Below, piece after piece: positions 48,438-59,200 of a stretch of 64,000 bases of DNA. The stretch is taken from assembly GCA_003250475.1 (NCBI GenBank), contig QKGI01000045.1, positions 1 to 64,000 of the forward strand, read 5' to 3'. The first letter of the stretch is position 1. Every line of letters begins with the position of its first letter. The translations under genes and the position numbers were made by a program. The notes below the pieces were generated by a model, which was not told the origin of the DNA, ran no database searches, and was given only the letters and a program-made list of their open reading frames with translations. Origin of the DNA: Bacteroidota bacterium (GTDB lineage Bacteria; Bacteroidota; Bacteroidia; Bacteroidales; VadinHA17).

Positions 48438-49070
48438 ATGTCGCCGAGAACACCAAGCCAGTTTGAGGAGATGAGGGAAGAAAAGAAGAATCTCATCATG
48501 GATGTGGCTCTTGAACATTTTTCGAACATAGGGTTCCATCCAACAACCATCACGCACATAGCAAGGCACGCCGGTATCTCCAAGGGCCTCATGTACAACT
48601 ATTTCAAGAGCAAGGAGGACCTCCTGGCATCGATTATTAACAGGTCTATCGCTGATATCTACACATATTTCAACCCTGATCATGACAGTCATCTTACTCC
48701 TGATGAATTTGAGCTGTTCATAAGGAAGATCTTCCATGTTCTTCATGAAAAGAGACAATTCTGGAAGCTTCTGTACAGGATCATGTTGCAACCCGGTGTA
48801 TATGAAAAGGTATTCAGCGAGGAAAACATGAACATATCGGTATCGGGAGTTCCTCTCAGGGAGTTCTCCGAGAATATGGCTGTATTACTTACAGATTATT
48901 TTGAAAGAAAAAAGGAGAGGGCAGGTCCTGATTATGATCCCCGGGTTGAACTTCTGATGTTTTCCAACGCGGTTAAGGGCTTTGCTATGACATCGGTCTT
49001 TTCTGCCGAACAATACCAGGGTGATTATTTTGAAAGGGTGATTGACGCATTGCTTAAAAGATACAAATGA
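48438..49070 (+). CDS. TetR/AcrR family transcriptional regulator
   Basis: 210 aa; IMDVALEHFSNIGFHPTTITHIARHAGISKGLMYNYFKSKEDLL. Confidence 0.95.
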   Translation: MSPRTPSQFEEMREEKKNLIMDVALEHFSNIGFHPTTITHIARHAGISKGLMYNYFKSKEDLLASIINRSIADIYTYFNPDHDSHLTPDEFELFIRKIFHVLHEKRQFWKLLYRIMLQPGVYEKVFSEENMNISVSGVPLREFSENMAVLLTDYFERKKERAGPDYDPRVELLMFSNAVKGFAMTSVFSAEQYQGDYFERVIDALLKRYK

Positions 49071-49183
49071 GACCGGTTTATTTATCAGACGCAGCAAAAG
49101 AGGAAGCAACGATGCCACCAGCGTCTATTCCTTCTTTATTCCGGCGCAATATACATGAATGTCAATATTTAAATTAAGTAAAC

Positions 49184-49957
49184 ATGAAACGATTTGTTAA
49201 GCCTGTAATCATTCTCACAGCCACGCTGTTCTTGGCGCCGGTCATCAGTACGGCCGGGGCACAGCAGCTAACGGCAAAGGAGATCGTAAAAAAGGCAGAT
49301 GAGAAATTCAACGGCGAGATGTCGGGCTACAGTGTAATGAGTATGACCATTGTGCGTCCTACCTGGCAGAGATCTGTCGAATTCAAATCATGGTCACTTG
49401 AAAATGACTACAGTCTGACACTCATAACCGCCCCTGCGCGTGAGAAGGGGCAGACGTTCCTCAAACGTGGCAGCGAGATGTGGAGCTGGAATCCTGCCAT
49501 CAACAGGCTGATAAAGCTTCCTCCTTCAATGATGTCGCAGGGCTGGATGGGATCAGACTACACCAATGATGATATTCTCAGGGAATCGTCGGTTGTTGAG
49601 GATTACACCCACACTATGGAAGGAGAGGAGGCTATTGACGGCCGTATGTGTTATAAAATTGAGCTTAAGGCAAAGGAAGATGCCGGAGTACTGTGGGGCC
49701 ATCAGATCTGGTGGGTTGACAAAAATGAATTCATACTCCTGAAAGCGGAGCTTTATGATGAGGACGGTTACCTGGTGAGGACCGAGAGAGGGCTGGATCT
49801 GAAGACCATGGACGGCAGGTTCATACCAACGACAATAGAACTGGTGCCGGCAGAAGAGGAGGGCCATAAAACCGTACTTAAGATCCTGGAGATAAAGTTC
49901 AATGTCAGGCTTGAAGAGAATTTCTTTTCGCAGCAGAACATGAAAACCATCAGATAA
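49184..49957 (+). CDS. LolA-like outer-membrane lipoprotein-sorting family protein
   Basis: 257 aa; signal peptide; LTAKEIVKKADEKFNGEMSGYSVMSMTIVRP, LITAPAREKGQTFLKRGSEMWSWNPAINRLIKLPPSMMSQGWMGSDYTNDD. Confidence 0.85.
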   Translation: MKRFVKPVIILTATLFLAPVISTAGAQQLTAKEIVKKADEKFNGEMSGYSVMSMTIVRPTWQRSVEFKSWSLENDYSLTLITAPAREKGQTFLKRGSEMWSWNPAINRLIKLPPSMMSQGWMGSDYTNDDILRESSVVEDYTHTMEGEEAIDGRMCYKIELKAKEDAGVLWGHQIWWVDKNEFILLKAELYDEDGYLVRTERGLDLKTMDGRFIPTTIELVPAEEEGHKTVLKILEIKFNVRLEENFFSQQNMKTIR

Positions 49958-49984
49958 GACCTACAAACAGAAAGGACAATCATA

Positions 49985-51400
49985 ATGAAAGATTATCAGC
50001 TGGCCTGGAGAAACCTCTGGCGGAATAAAAGACGAACACTGATTACAGCGGCATCTGTATTCTTTGCTGTGTTTTTTGCTCTGGTAATGAGGTCGTTTCA
50101 GCTGGGCACATATAACAAAATGTACCGTGATGTCATCGAATCCTATTCCGGATACCTGCAGCTACAAAACACAGATTATCTTGATGAGCCCAATATCGAC
50201 AACGGGTTTGTTGTTGATCAGGATATAACAGGCATGATTGAAAGCGATCCGAATGTGACCACTGTTATTCCCAGGCTGGAAGCTTTTGCCCTGGCTGCCG
50301 TCGGGAGCCGCACCCAGGGGGTAATGGTCATAGGGATGGATCCGGACAAGGAGGATAAGGGATTCAACATCAGGAATCGTATGGTTAAATACAAGCTGAC
50401 CCCTGATGCTGTCGAATCGCTGAAGGCGGAGAACCTGCCGGGCCGTACAGGCAAGTTACTGGATGTTTTTCTCAATGAATCATTTACTGATGAGGCGGGC
50501 CTTACCTCGATTCTGGGTATCGACCGTTCTGACACCATGAAGGTACTCCCGCTTTTCAGAAAATATGCATCATTCAGAAATGCCTGCCTGGCGGCTTCTG
50601 ACACCGGCTTTGCCGTGATAGGCAGCGGACTGTCCGAATACCTGCACGCCGGGGTCGGTGATACCATCGTACTGATGGGGCAGGGCTACCATGGAACGTC
50701 TGCCGCCGGGCTCTATGTTGTAAAGGGCGTTGTGATCATGCCACAGCCTGAGATAGACAACAGGTTCGTCTACCTAACACTCGATGATGCACGGTATCTT
50801 TATGATGCCCCCGGTATGGCGACCTCTGCCATAATAAGTATCACCGAGACCGGTGACAAAGAGCTTCATAACACACAGGAAAGGCTGACCCGGGTCTGTG
50901 GCGACGGGCTTGTAATACGAAACTGGAAAGAGATGAATGCTTTGCTTCTCAACCAGATGGAGGCAGACAATAAGAGTGGCGCCATCATGATAGGTATCCT
51001 GTACCTTGTCATCGCCTTTGGAGTCTTTGGGACGGTACTGATGATGATGGCAGAGAGACGCAGGGAGTTTGGCATGCTGGTCTCGATAGGGATGCAGAAG
51101 AGCAAACTCGCCAAGGTGGTTTCCCTGGAGATGCTGCTGATCGGTTTGCTGGGTGTTGTTGCGGGAGTTGCAGCGTCCCTTCCTATAGTGTTTTACGGAT
51201 ACGCAAAACCCCTGAGATTCACCGGCGAGCTGGCCAGGATGTACGAAGACTATGGCTTTGAACCGGTGATGCCTATGCTATTACCCGACACCTATTACCT
51301 GTGGCAGGTGGTGATTGTGCTTCTGATACTTTCCATTGCGATAGCTTTTAGCATACGCAAAGTTTTCAAACTGAATATTATTAATGCTCTGAGAGCCTAA
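49985..51400 (+). CDS. ABC transporter permease (FtsX/LolC-like)
   Basis: 471 aa; LAWRNLWRNKRRTLITAASVFFAVFFAL, C-terminal three-TM FtsX block with RRREFGMLVSIGMQKSKL. Confidence 0.9.
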   Translation: MKDYQLAWRNLWRNKRRTLITAASVFFAVFFALVMRSFQLGTYNKMYRDVIESYSGYLQLQNTDYLDEPNIDNGFVVDQDITGMIESDPNVTTVIPRLEAFALAAVGSRTQGVMVIGMDPDKEDKGFNIRNRMVKYKLTPDAVESLKAENLPGRTGKLLDVFLNESFTDEAGLTSILGIDRSDTMKVLPLFRKYASFRNACLAASDTGFAVIGSGLSEYLHAGVGDTIVLMGQGYHGTSAAGLYVVKGVVIMPQPEIDNRFVYLTLDDARYLYDAPGMATSAIISITETGDKELHNTQERLTRVCGDGLVIRNWKEMNALLLNQMEADNKSGAIMIGILYLVIAFGVFGTVLMMMAERRREFGMLVSIGMQKSKLAKVVSLEMLLIGLLGVVAGVAASLPIVFYGYAKPLRFTGELARMYEDYGFEPVMPMLLPDTYYLWQVVIVLLILSIAIAFSIRKVFKLNIINALRA

Positions 51401-51412
51401 CTGAAAAGAACC

Positions 51413-52840
51413 ATGATAACATCTTTAGCGTGGAAAAACGTATGGAGGAATAAAACCAGGAGCTTCACCGTCATCGCGGCGGTTACGGTTGGCGTTTTTG
51501 CCGGTGTGTTCGCTATGGCTGCAATAAACAGTTCCATAGTACAGAGGATCGATGCTGCCGTTAATGAAGAGCTTTCACATATACAGGTGAACAACCGAGA
51601 ATTCAGGAGCAGCAGTGATATTCAGAATATCATTGCCGACCCCGGAGAAGTGGTATCGGTGCTTGAAAAGACCCCTGGAGTGACCAATTTCACCGGCAGG
51701 ATCATCGTAAGGGGCATCGCTTCTACTGCAGGCGGCAGTGCCGGGGTGGAGATAACCGGAATAAACGTTGACAGGGAGAAACAGATGTTTACTCTTTCGG
51801 AAAGACTGATACCCGGCACCGGCAGTTATTTTGACTCCGACACCAGGCTCAACAGTGCTTTTATCGGGGAGAAGCTGGCAAAGGAGCTCTATATTATCAG
51901 GTATATCCTTACACCTGAAGCTTTCCGGTCACTTGAAGAGGCCGGTATCCCGGCTGCTGTCACTGAAAAACTCAGGTCTATCGAGGGGGAGAGATTCCCG
52001 ACGGAGAAAAAGCTTTCTGAAGCCTGTGCCGGACTGCTCACTTCCGGGGAGATGAAGAAATACAGTCTCAATATCAGGGAGGCGGCATGGTCATACAGGG
52101 AAGGCTCAAAGATCATCCTTTCATTCCTTGATGTTAGCGGTAACCAGACAGGTGCTGCGTTCAGGATCTGCGGCATCTACAGGACTAACAACGACTTTTT
52201 TGAGGCTACCTCGCTCTTTGTTCCCGAGGATGAGCTTCGAAGGCTTACAGGACTGGAAGAGGGTCAGTATCACCGGTTTATTGCAAGACTGGAGAACGAT
52301 GATCTTACCGGCAAGGCGACATCAGAAATAAGGGAGGCCCTCCCCGGCCTGGAGGTGCTCAACTGGAAAGAGATACAGACGGACCTGGCCATGATAACAG
52401 ACTATGTGAACCAGATATATGGCATATTCATGGTGTTGATACTTGCGGCCCTTTCATTCGGAATAGTAAACACCATGCTGATGTCAGTACTGGAAAGGAC
52501 GCGGGAGCTCGGCATGCTCTCCGCCATAGGCATGAACCGTCGCCGTATCTTCTCAATGATAATGCTTGAATCGATATTCCTCTCCGTTGTCGGCGGTTTT
52601 GCCGGTATGGCTGTAAGCGGGATCGTCATCGGAATCACCGGACATACAGGCATCAACCTTGTTAAGTACTCGGAGGGGTTGGAGGCTTTTGGGTATTCGG
52701 CTCACCTGTATCCGACAATCGGAGGTGATTTCTTTATCATGCTGACGGTACTGATCGTACTTACAGGCATAATATCAGCGATATATCCTGCCCGGAAGGC
52801 ATTGCAGATGAATCCGGTTGAAGCTTTAAGAGGTGAATAA
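51413..52840 (+). CDS. ABC transporter permease (FtsX/LolC-like)
   Basis: 475 aa; LAWKNVWRNKTRSFTVIAAVTVGVFAGVFAMA, LERTRELGMLSAIGMNRRRIFSMIMLESIFL, IYPARKALQMNPVEALRGE. Confidence 0.92.
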   Translation: MITSLAWKNVWRNKTRSFTVIAAVTVGVFAGVFAMAAINSSIVQRIDAAVNEELSHIQVNNREFRSSSDIQNIIADPGEVVSVLEKTPGVTNFTGRIIVRGIASTAGGSAGVEITGINVDREKQMFTLSERLIPGTGSYFDSDTRLNSAFIGEKLAKELYIIRYILTPEAFRSLEEAGIPAAVTEKLRSIEGERFPTEKKLSEACAGLLTSGEMKKYSLNIREAAWSYREGSKIILSFLDVSGNQTGAAFRICGIYRTNNDFFEATSLFVPEDELRRLTGLEEGQYHRFIARLENDDLTGKATSEIREALPGLEVLNWKEIQTDLAMITDYVNQIYGIFMVLILAALSFGIVNTMLMSVLERTRELGMLSAIGMNRRRIFSMIMLESIFLSVVGGFAGMAVSGIVIGITGHTGINLVKYSEGLEAFGYSAHLYPTIGGDFFIMLTVLIVLTGIISAIYPARKALQMNPVEALRGE

Positions 52841-52858
52841 TAATAAAACAAGATAACA

Positions 52859-53554
52859 ATGAAAGTAGTCGAAATCAATGACGTTTATAAGACCTACCGT
52901 GATACAGAGGTCGAAGTCAGGGCAATTAACGGAGTGACTCTCAGCTTTGAAAAGGGAGATTTTGCAGTGATCGTCGGTCCTTCGGGATCAGGGAAGACCA
53001 CCTTGCTTAACCTTATAGGAGGTCTTGACCAGCCCACCGGAGGAGAGATCATAGTCGCGGGGCACCACCTCTCGGAGCTCAGGCCATCGGAACTTATCGA
53101 CTTCCGGATGGAACATGTGGGATTTGTATTCCAGTCATATAATCTTATCCCTGTTCTTACAGCAGCTGAGAATGTGGGGTTCATCATGAACCTCCAGAAG
53201 TGGCCCAAAGAGAAAAGAAAAGCCCGTACAGACGAACTGCTGGAGTCGGTGGGGCTGGCAGACCGTCACAACAGCCGTCCCTCTCAACTCTCCGGCGGAC
53301 AGCAGCAAAGGGTTGCCGTTGCACGGGCCCTGGCACCGAGGCCGGAGTTCATTCTTGCCGATGAACCTACTGCGAACCTGGATTCAAAGTCGGCGGAAAC
53401 CCTGCTTGATATCATGGAAAAACTTAACCAGGAGGAAAATATGACGTTTATATTTTCCACGCATGATGCAAGGGTAATGAAGAGAGCCCGCAGGGTCATC
53501 ACCCTGGAAGACGGCAGGATTATCTCTGACGAAAGAACAAACCACAATTCATGA
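52859..53554 (+). CDS. ABC transporter ATP-binding protein (LolD/MacB-type)
   Basis: 231 aa; GPSGSGKTTLLNLIGG, LSGGQQQRVAVARALAPRPEFILADEPTANLD. Confidence 0.97.
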   Translation: MKVVEINDVYKTYRDTEVEVRAINGVTLSFEKGDFAVIVGPSGSGKTTLLNLIGGLDQPTGGEIIVAGHHLSELRPSELIDFRMEHVGFVFQSYNLIPVLTAAENVGFIMNLQKWPKEKRKARTDELLESVGLADRHNSRPSQLSGGQQQRVAVARALAPRPEFILADEPTANLDSKSAETLLDIMEKLNQEENMTFIFSTHDARVMKRARRVITLEDGRIISDERTNHNS

Positions 53555-54702
53555 CGAGACTGTTGATCACGGCAGCGCTGCTGCTCTGCATTTCAGGCTC
53601 AGTGCATGCCCAGGAGGGAGAAGAGAGGTTCACCGTCGCCGGATATGCCTCATGGCTGCATATGGCAATGTTTGAGAAGCCGTCAGAGGCATGGATGAAC
53701 AGCAGCATGCTACATAACAGATTGAATTTCAGAGTTTATCCCGGGAGCCATACCACCATTGCACTTGAGGTAAGGAACAGGTTTGTTACCGGAGACATGA
53801 TAAACCTGGATCCATCCTATATCCAGGGTCTTGCCAAAGATGACGGGCTGCTCGACATGTCATTTAATCTTTCGGAAGGTAATTCCTATGTGCTTAACAC
53901 AATGATTGACAGGCTCTATATAGACTTTACTGCTGGCCGGTTACAGGTCAGGGCGGGTCGTCAGCGCATCAACTGGAGCCAGGCAATGGTATGGAACCCC
54001 AACGACATATTTAATACCTACTCGTTTTTCGATTTCGACTATATTGAAAGACCGGGCAGCGATGCTTTGCGATTAACATATTCAACAGGCCCTGCTTCGG
54101 CAGCCGAACTGGTAGCAAAAATTGACGCGGCAGATAACATTACGGCTGCCGCCCTTTACAGATTCAGCCTTCTAAATACCGACATTCAATTCATCGCAGG
54201 AGAGACTGACGGCGACTATCTTACGGCAGGAATGGGTTGGTCCGGGGCTGTCGGCTCGGTGTCCGTGAGGGGAGAGGCTACCCTCTTTTCCCCGTTCACG
54301 CGTGCGGAAGGAGAGAAAAACACCCTTATTGCCACTGCCGGTCTTGACAAGGTTTTTTCAGACAAGGTGACAGCCCTCGCCCAGGTAATGTACTCAAATA
54401 ATCCCGTTGACCTGCAGAGCTTTACGCAACTTTATGGCGGCGGGCTGACAGCCATGCAGCTTGCATTCTCAAAGTTCAGTGCCGTGGGACAGGTCAGCTA
54501 TGCCCCCGTACCACTTCTCAACATTTCACTTTCAGGAATATGGTACCCTGACCTGAAAGGATTTTATGCCGGACCCTCCGTCGATTTTTCAATGGCCGAA
54601 AACATTGACTTCACCTTCCTCTGGCAGCACTTCAACAGCATCATTGCCGAAAATGAAGTACGTATCAACCTAGGGTTCATAAGGTTTAAATATAGTTTCT
54701 GA
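53551..54702 (+). CDS. Putative outer membrane beta-barrel protein of the ABC cassette
   Basis: 383 aa; signal peptide ending SVHAQ, alternating amphipathic strands, terminal INLGFIRFKYSF; overlaps ATPase gene by 4 bp. Confidence 0.7.
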   Translation: MTRLLITAALLLCISGSVHAQEGEERFTVAGYASWLHMAMFEKPSEAWMNSSMLHNRLNFRVYPGSHTTIALEVRNRFVTGDMINLDPSYIQGLAKDDGLLDMSFNLSEGNSYVLNTMIDRLYIDFTAGRLQVRAGRQRINWSQAMVWNPNDIFNTYSFFDFDYIERPGSDALRLTYSTGPASAAELVAKIDAADNITAAALYRFSLLNTDIQFIAGETDGDYLTAGMGWSGAVGSVSVRGEATLFSPFTRAEGEKNTLIATAGLDKVFSDKVTALAQVMYSNNPVDLQSFTQLYGGGLTAMQLAFSKFSAVGQVSYAPVPLLNISLSGIWYPDLKGFYAGPSVDFSMAENIDFTFLWQHFNSIIAENEVRINLGFIRFKYSF

Positions 54703-54737
54703 AATTTTCATACTTTTACGGGGTTAATTCCGTAAAC

Positions 54738-55472
54738 ATGTCACTTGTTCATGAGCTCGAGAAAACAGGTAACTGGCTGTTCAGAAGAAGAAGCTGGTTG
54801 CCTGTTGCAGTACTTGTACTGGCAGTAGTTTATCTTTTCATTGCCAACCGCAGCGTAATATATTTCAATTATACATGGGAGATAATATGCATCCTGATCT
54901 CAGTCGCCGGAGAACTGTTAAGATCTTATACCGTGGGTCATGTCCCGCGTAATACCTCGGGACGTAATGTGACGGATCAGCTTGCCGACGAACTCAATAC
55001 CACCGGGATATATTCTGTTGTCCGCCATCCCCTCTACGTGGGTAATTTCCTTATGTGGTTCGGACCGGTCCTCTTCCTCAGGTCTGTATGGTGCGTCATC
55101 ATTTTTATTCTCGCTTACTGGATATATTATGAAAGGATAATATTTGCCGAAGAGCAGTATCTGCGGAGGAAGTTCGGAGAGGCCTATGATGCGTGGGCCT
55201 TGAGGGTGAAAGCCGTGATTCCCGGATTCAGACACTGCAGAAAACCCGACCTTCCCTTCTCCCTGAAAAATGCTCTCAAGCGGGAATACAACAGCATAGT
55301 CAACCTGTTTCTGGTATTTGCTCTTCTTGACCTGTTCCGCAACATAGCAGTTACCGGAAAGGTTTATATAGAACCCCTTTATGCAACATTGCTTGTGGCT
55401 GCCATTGTTTTCTGGTCAGTCATAAGGTACCTGGTCAAGAGAACGAAGTTCCTCCATGTTGCAGGGCGATAG
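54738..55472 (+). CDS. Isoprenylcysteine/phospholipid methyltransferase family membrane protein
   Basis: 244 aa; YSVVRHPLYVGNFLMWFG, YERIIFAEEQYLRRKFGEAYDAW. Confidence 0.88.
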   Translation: MSLVHELEKTGNWLFRRRSWLPVAVLVLAVVYLFIANRSVIYFNYTWEIICILISVAGELLRSYTVGHVPRNTSGRNVTDQLADELNTTGIYSVVRHPLYVGNFLMWFGPVLFLRSVWCVIIFILAYWIYYERIIFAEEQYLRRKFGEAYDAWALRVKAVIPGFRHCRKPDLPFSLKNALKREYNSIVNLFLVFALLDLFRNIAVTGKVYIEPLYATLLVAAIVFWSVIRYLVKRTKFLHVAGR

Positions 55473-55483
55473 ACAGGGTCTTG

Positions 55484-56188
55484 CTACCTGTCTCTTGCTC
55501 CCATGAATATCATTATATAGTAGATGAGTGTTGCCAGCGATCCGAGTGCTGCAATTATGTATGTATAGGCAGCCCACTTAAGTGCATCGCGGGCCTTGCC
55601 ATATGTGTCGGGATATGTTATGCCTGCACTTGCAAGCCAGACCAGGGCTCTTTTAGATGCATTGATCTCTACCGGAAGGGTGATGATACTGAAGAGGGTG
55701 GTGATGGCAAAGAGCACAATCCCGACAAGCAGTATTTCCGGCCTCGAATTAATGAGTACAAGTCCGGCTATCAGAACCCACTGGATCCAGTTAGATGAGA
55801 AACTTACTACCGGAGCCAGCTTTGACCTCATGTTAAGCCATGCATATGACTGGGCATGCTGCAGGGCGTGGCCGGTTTCATGAGCTGCCACGGCTGCAGC
55901 AGCCACACTGTTGCCGGAGTAGACGTCGCGGCTCAGGTTAATTGTCTTCTTCAGAGGATTGTAGTGGTCGGTGAGTTCACCCTGCACGCTCTGTACTATA
56001 ACGCCGGTTACCCCGTTGTCACGGAGCATCTTTTCAGCCACATCACGCCCTGTCATGCCACCCGCGACAGGTATTTTTGAGTAAGTTCTGAATTTTGATT
56101 TCAGCCTGGCGCTGACAAGCCAGCTGAGTAACATGAATACAATGAATATTATCCAGTATGTTCCGTTATGTAAAAACATTGTTTCCAT
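55484..56188 (-). CDS. Membrane zinc metallopeptidase (YugP-like)
   Basis: 234 aa; [50 protein letters not shown]. Confidence 0.92.
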   Translation of the reverse strand: METMFLHNGTYWIIFIVFMLLSWLVSARLKSKFRTYSKIPVAGGMTGRDVAEKMLRDNGVTGVIVQSVQGELTDHYNPLKKTINLSRDVYSGNSVAAAAVAAHETGHALQHAQSYAWLNMRSKLAPVVSFSSNWIQWVLIAGLVLINSRPEILLVGIVLFAITTLFSIITLPVEINASKRALVWLASAGITYPDTYGKARDALKWAAYTYIIAALGSLATLIYYIMIFMGARDR

Positions 56189-56296
56189 CGTTCGGGAATA
56201 TTTCTTTTTTATAATACACTCAAAACGCAGACCAATTGTAATAAGTTCTTAAAAGAGGTCATTTTGTCATGCCGAATCATCTTATCTTTGAAGGCG

Positions 56297-56611
56297 ATGC
56301 AAAGGATGATTGCAAAGATATTGACTTTTCTGCTGTTGATACCTGTCTGGTTTTACCGGTGGTTCATCTCCCCTTTGACCCCGCCGTCATGCCGTCATGT
56401 GCCAACCTGTTCCAGTTATGCCATCGATGCTTTCAGGATGCATGGCCCCATAACAGGCCTGATACTCTCGACTGACAGAATATTGCGGTGCAGACCCGGG
56501 GGGACACACGGTTATGATCCTGTTCCCCGGTTCATTTTTAAAAGGTACCGGTCTGGCAGAACCGCTCTACGGAGGGCCCCCCGATGCAACCGGCTGAAGG
56601 AAAGGGATTAA
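56297..56611 (+). CDS. yidD: Membrane protein insertion efficiency factor YidD
   Basis: [50 protein letters not shown]...[14 protein letters not shown]; start placed at internal ATG. Confidence 0.9.
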   Translation: MQRMIAKILTFLLLIPVWFYRWFISPLTPPSCRHVPTCSSYAIDAFRMHGPITGLILSTDRILRCRPGGTHGYDPVPRFIFKRYRSGRTALRRAPRCNRLKERD

Positions 56612-57360
56612 AAACTAAGTTTTTCCCTGAGTATCTTATACCCGGCCCGGCTGACCGGTATCTTCTCACCGGACTTTAGGACGGCCACATAATTATCTTT
56701 GCTGTAGGGTTCAAGGCGTGATATATGCTCCACGTTGACCATATATGATCTGTGTACCCTGATGAAAAGTCCCGGTGGCAGGTGCTCCTCATAATATTTC
56801 ATTGTCTTGGGCTTGAGAGCCTTTCCCTCGCTGTAATAAATCATTACATAGTCGTCCTCAGCAGCCAGGTAGGAGACCATGTTCAGGGGGATTATTTTTA
56901 TTCCTGCCCCTTTTCTGAACACAATCCTTGTCAGATAGCCTTCTGCCTCCGAGGCTGAGGCAACAAGCCTGTCCATTTTTTCTGTCTCGGGAGTCTCCCT
57001 GGAGATTCTGTTGACAGCCTTGGCAAGGGCATCATCAAAGCGTTCCTTTGAAAACGGTTTAAGGAGGTAATCGACCGCATTCAGCTCGAATGCTCTTATA
57101 GCATACTGGTCAAAGGCTGTCGTGAATATTACCTCCGGCTTTTCATCGATCACCTCCAGCAGTTCGAAACCGGTCAGCTTGGGCATCTGGATATCCAGAA
57201 AGATAAGATCAGGGCGTTTCTCCTTTATCTCCCTGGCTCCGCAGAAGCCGTCGCCGCACTCTCCGGCAATCTCTATCTCCGGATGGTCTTTAAGCATAAA
57301 CCTGATAAGCTCCCTGGCCGGGGCCTCATCCTCTATGATCAATGCTCTGATAGTCTTCAT
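56608..57360 (-). CDS. LytTR-family response regulator
   Basis: [47 protein letters not shown], LytTR DNA-binding domain [18 protein letters not shown]...[13 protein letters not shown]; start at internal ATG. Confidence 0.95.
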   Translation of the reverse strand: MKTIRALIIEDEAPARELIRFMLKDHPEIEIAGECGDGFCGAREIKEKRPDLIFLDIQMPKLTGFELLEVIDEKPEVIFTTAFDQYAIRAFELNAVDYLLKPFSKERFDDALAKAVNRISRETPETEKMDRLVASASEAEGYLTRIVFRKGAGIKIIPLNMVSYLAAEDDYVMIYYSEGKALKPKTMKYYEEHLPPGLFIRVHRSYMVNVEHISRLEPYSKDNYVAVLKSGEKIPVSRAGYKILREKLSF

Positions 57361-57373
57361 GCTGTTATGTTTA

Positions 57374-58432
57374 TTAATTCTTTCGGTATGGGAACCTGAC
57401 CACAACTGTAAAGCTGTCATCGGTACGGTTTACTGTGAGATCAGCCTTGTTCCCGAAGAAGAGTTCAAGCCTGCTGCCCACGTTCTTCAGACCGATGCCG
57501 GCCCCCTTGCGTGTGACGACAGATTCCGTGTCGACGTTATTGGCAACGGTGATGATCACCATATCATTGTTTTTCCTGGCAGTGGTTTTGATGGTTACCT
57601 CTTCTGTTGATTCATAGACTCCGTGTTTGACCGCATTCTCATACAATGGCTGGAGCAGCATCCCGGGCATGAGTGCGGAAAGGCATTCCGGGCTGATATC
57701 CTCTTCAATCGTCAGCCGGTCTCCAAACCTGACCTTCTCAATCTGCAGGTAAAGGCGGAGGCATTCCATCTCGTTTTGCAGTGTTACCGGTTGTTCGTTC
57801 CTCGATGACAGGGAATAGCGCATGAAGTCCGAAAGTTTCACTATCATCTCTCTTGCCCTGAGAGGATCAGTTAATGTCAGTGAACTCACTGAGTTGAGGC
57901 TGTTAAAGAGAAAATGGGGATTTATCTGTGATCTGAGCATCTTAAGCTCTCCCTCCCTCACCAGAGACTCCAGCTGCGCCTGACGCTGTACCTTTTCGGC
58001 CAGTCTTGCGGCGCTGAGAAAGAGGTAATATACCAGGATTATGAGAAAGAATACCAGGATGCCTGCCGTAGCCCTGAAAACAAGGACTGACTGCCAGAAG
58101 ATGTCAAAATCTATCTTTTCCTGAACAATGAGCCTGACGATGAATTTTGTCCCCAGGAGCCATACCAGAATAGTCATGGAGCCGGTCAGCAGAACATTCA
58201 GGACAGAGGAGTATGTCTGGTTGTCGCCTTTCAGTATATACCGTAACGGATACCATACGGCCAGTCCCAGCAATCCATATAAAACCATGGAAACAAATCC
58301 GTCAGCGATAGCCGCTTCTACCCTGCTCCCATATACAAAATGAATGAGAAGTGCCTGGCCGGTTGCCAGTAACAACCATGCCAGACACCATATAATAAGC
58401 CTTGTTCTGCTTTCAAGCAGCGGATGCTTCAT
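57374..58432 (-). CDS. LytS-like sensor histidine kinase
   Basis: 352 aa; LKMLRSQINPHFLFNSLNSVSSL, MLLQPLYENAVKHGV, RKGAGIGLKNVGSRLELFFG. Confidence 0.95.
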   Translation of the reverse strand: MKHPLLESRTRLIIWCLAWLLLATGQALLIHFVYGSRVEAAIADGFVSMVLYGLLGLAVWYPLRYILKGDNQTYSSVLNVLLTGSMTILVWLLGTKFIVRLIVQEKIDFDIFWQSVLVFRATAGILVFFLIILVYYLFLSAARLAEKVQRQAQLESLVREGELKMLRSQINPHFLFNSLNSVSSLTLTDPLRAREMIVKLSDFMRYSLSSRNEQPVTLQNEMECLRLYLQIEKVRFGDRLTIEEDISPECLSALMPGMLLQPLYENAVKHGVYESTEEVTIKTTARKNNDMVIITVANNVDTESVVTRKGAGIGLKNVGSRLELFFGNKADLTVNRTDDSFTVVVRFPYRKN

Positions 58433-58435
58433 CTT

Positions 58436-59176
58436 TTATTTATAGCTTTTGACCTCTCCCCCTCCAAAAATCACAGTGCCCTTTATTGTGAGCGACCGGG
58501 TGTTGTCCTTAATAACATCTCCCCTTAACTTCCTGCTGTCGGAGAATCCTCCGAGGATAGGGGTCACATTTATTATTATATTCCAGCTATCCGGTACGAT
58601 GATGGTTGTTCCACCAAAGATACAGGTAATTTCAATCGCATTATCGCCGGGGGCAAGAGATGATCTGGTCAGGTCAACCTCACCTCCACCGAATATGGAG
58701 GTTATCTTTCCTCCCTTGAAATTGTCGGTTATCAGCTGACGTTCCGCTCCGCTGAAGATATTGACATAATCAATATAATCAGCTTTGCTGGACTCTGAGA
58801 AATCCAGCCTCTTCACGAGCCTCTTGGAGTTCAGGAGTAATACTATTCCTATTACGATGAATAGGGCAGGCCAGAAGAAATTAAAGGATCTGAAGAAATC
58901 GGTGAACAGTTCCGGAATCATGAAGAACCCTCCCACGGCTATCATTATTATACCGGGGGTTTTATTATCTGATCCTGCGAGAACAATGATGCCGATCACC
59001 ACCAGCAGCATCTGCCAGCTGAATATTATGTCATCAATAAAGTGATCAAGCGGCTCGGGAAGTACCGTGGATTTTTTTACGATGAGGATCAGTCCTGCTA
59101 TTATAAGCAGGATTCCAATGATAAACCTGTTGGAAGTTTCCCCACGTCTTGACGGTTTGTTCATTTCGTTTTCCAT
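58436..59176 (-). CDS. LiaF-like membrane protein with DUF5668 segments
   Basis: 246 aa; four TM segments then SIFGGGEVDLTRSSLAPGDNAIEITCIFGGTTIIVPDSWNIIINVTPILGGFSD. Confidence 0.85.
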   Translation of the reverse strand: MENEMNKPSRRGETSNRFIIGILLIIAGLILIVKKSTVLPEPLDHFIDDIIFSWQMLLVVIGIIVLAGSDNKTPGIIMIAVGGFFMIPELFTDFFRSFNFFWPALFIVIGIVLLLNSKRLVKRLDFSESSKADYIDYVNIFSGAERQLITDNFKGGKITSIFGGGEVDLTRSSLAPGDNAIEITCIFGGTTIIVPDSWNIIINVTPILGGFSDSRKLRGDVIKDNTRSLTIKGTVIFGGGEVKSYK

Positions 59177-59200
59177 TGTTTAAGAGATTATCGGTTTCTG

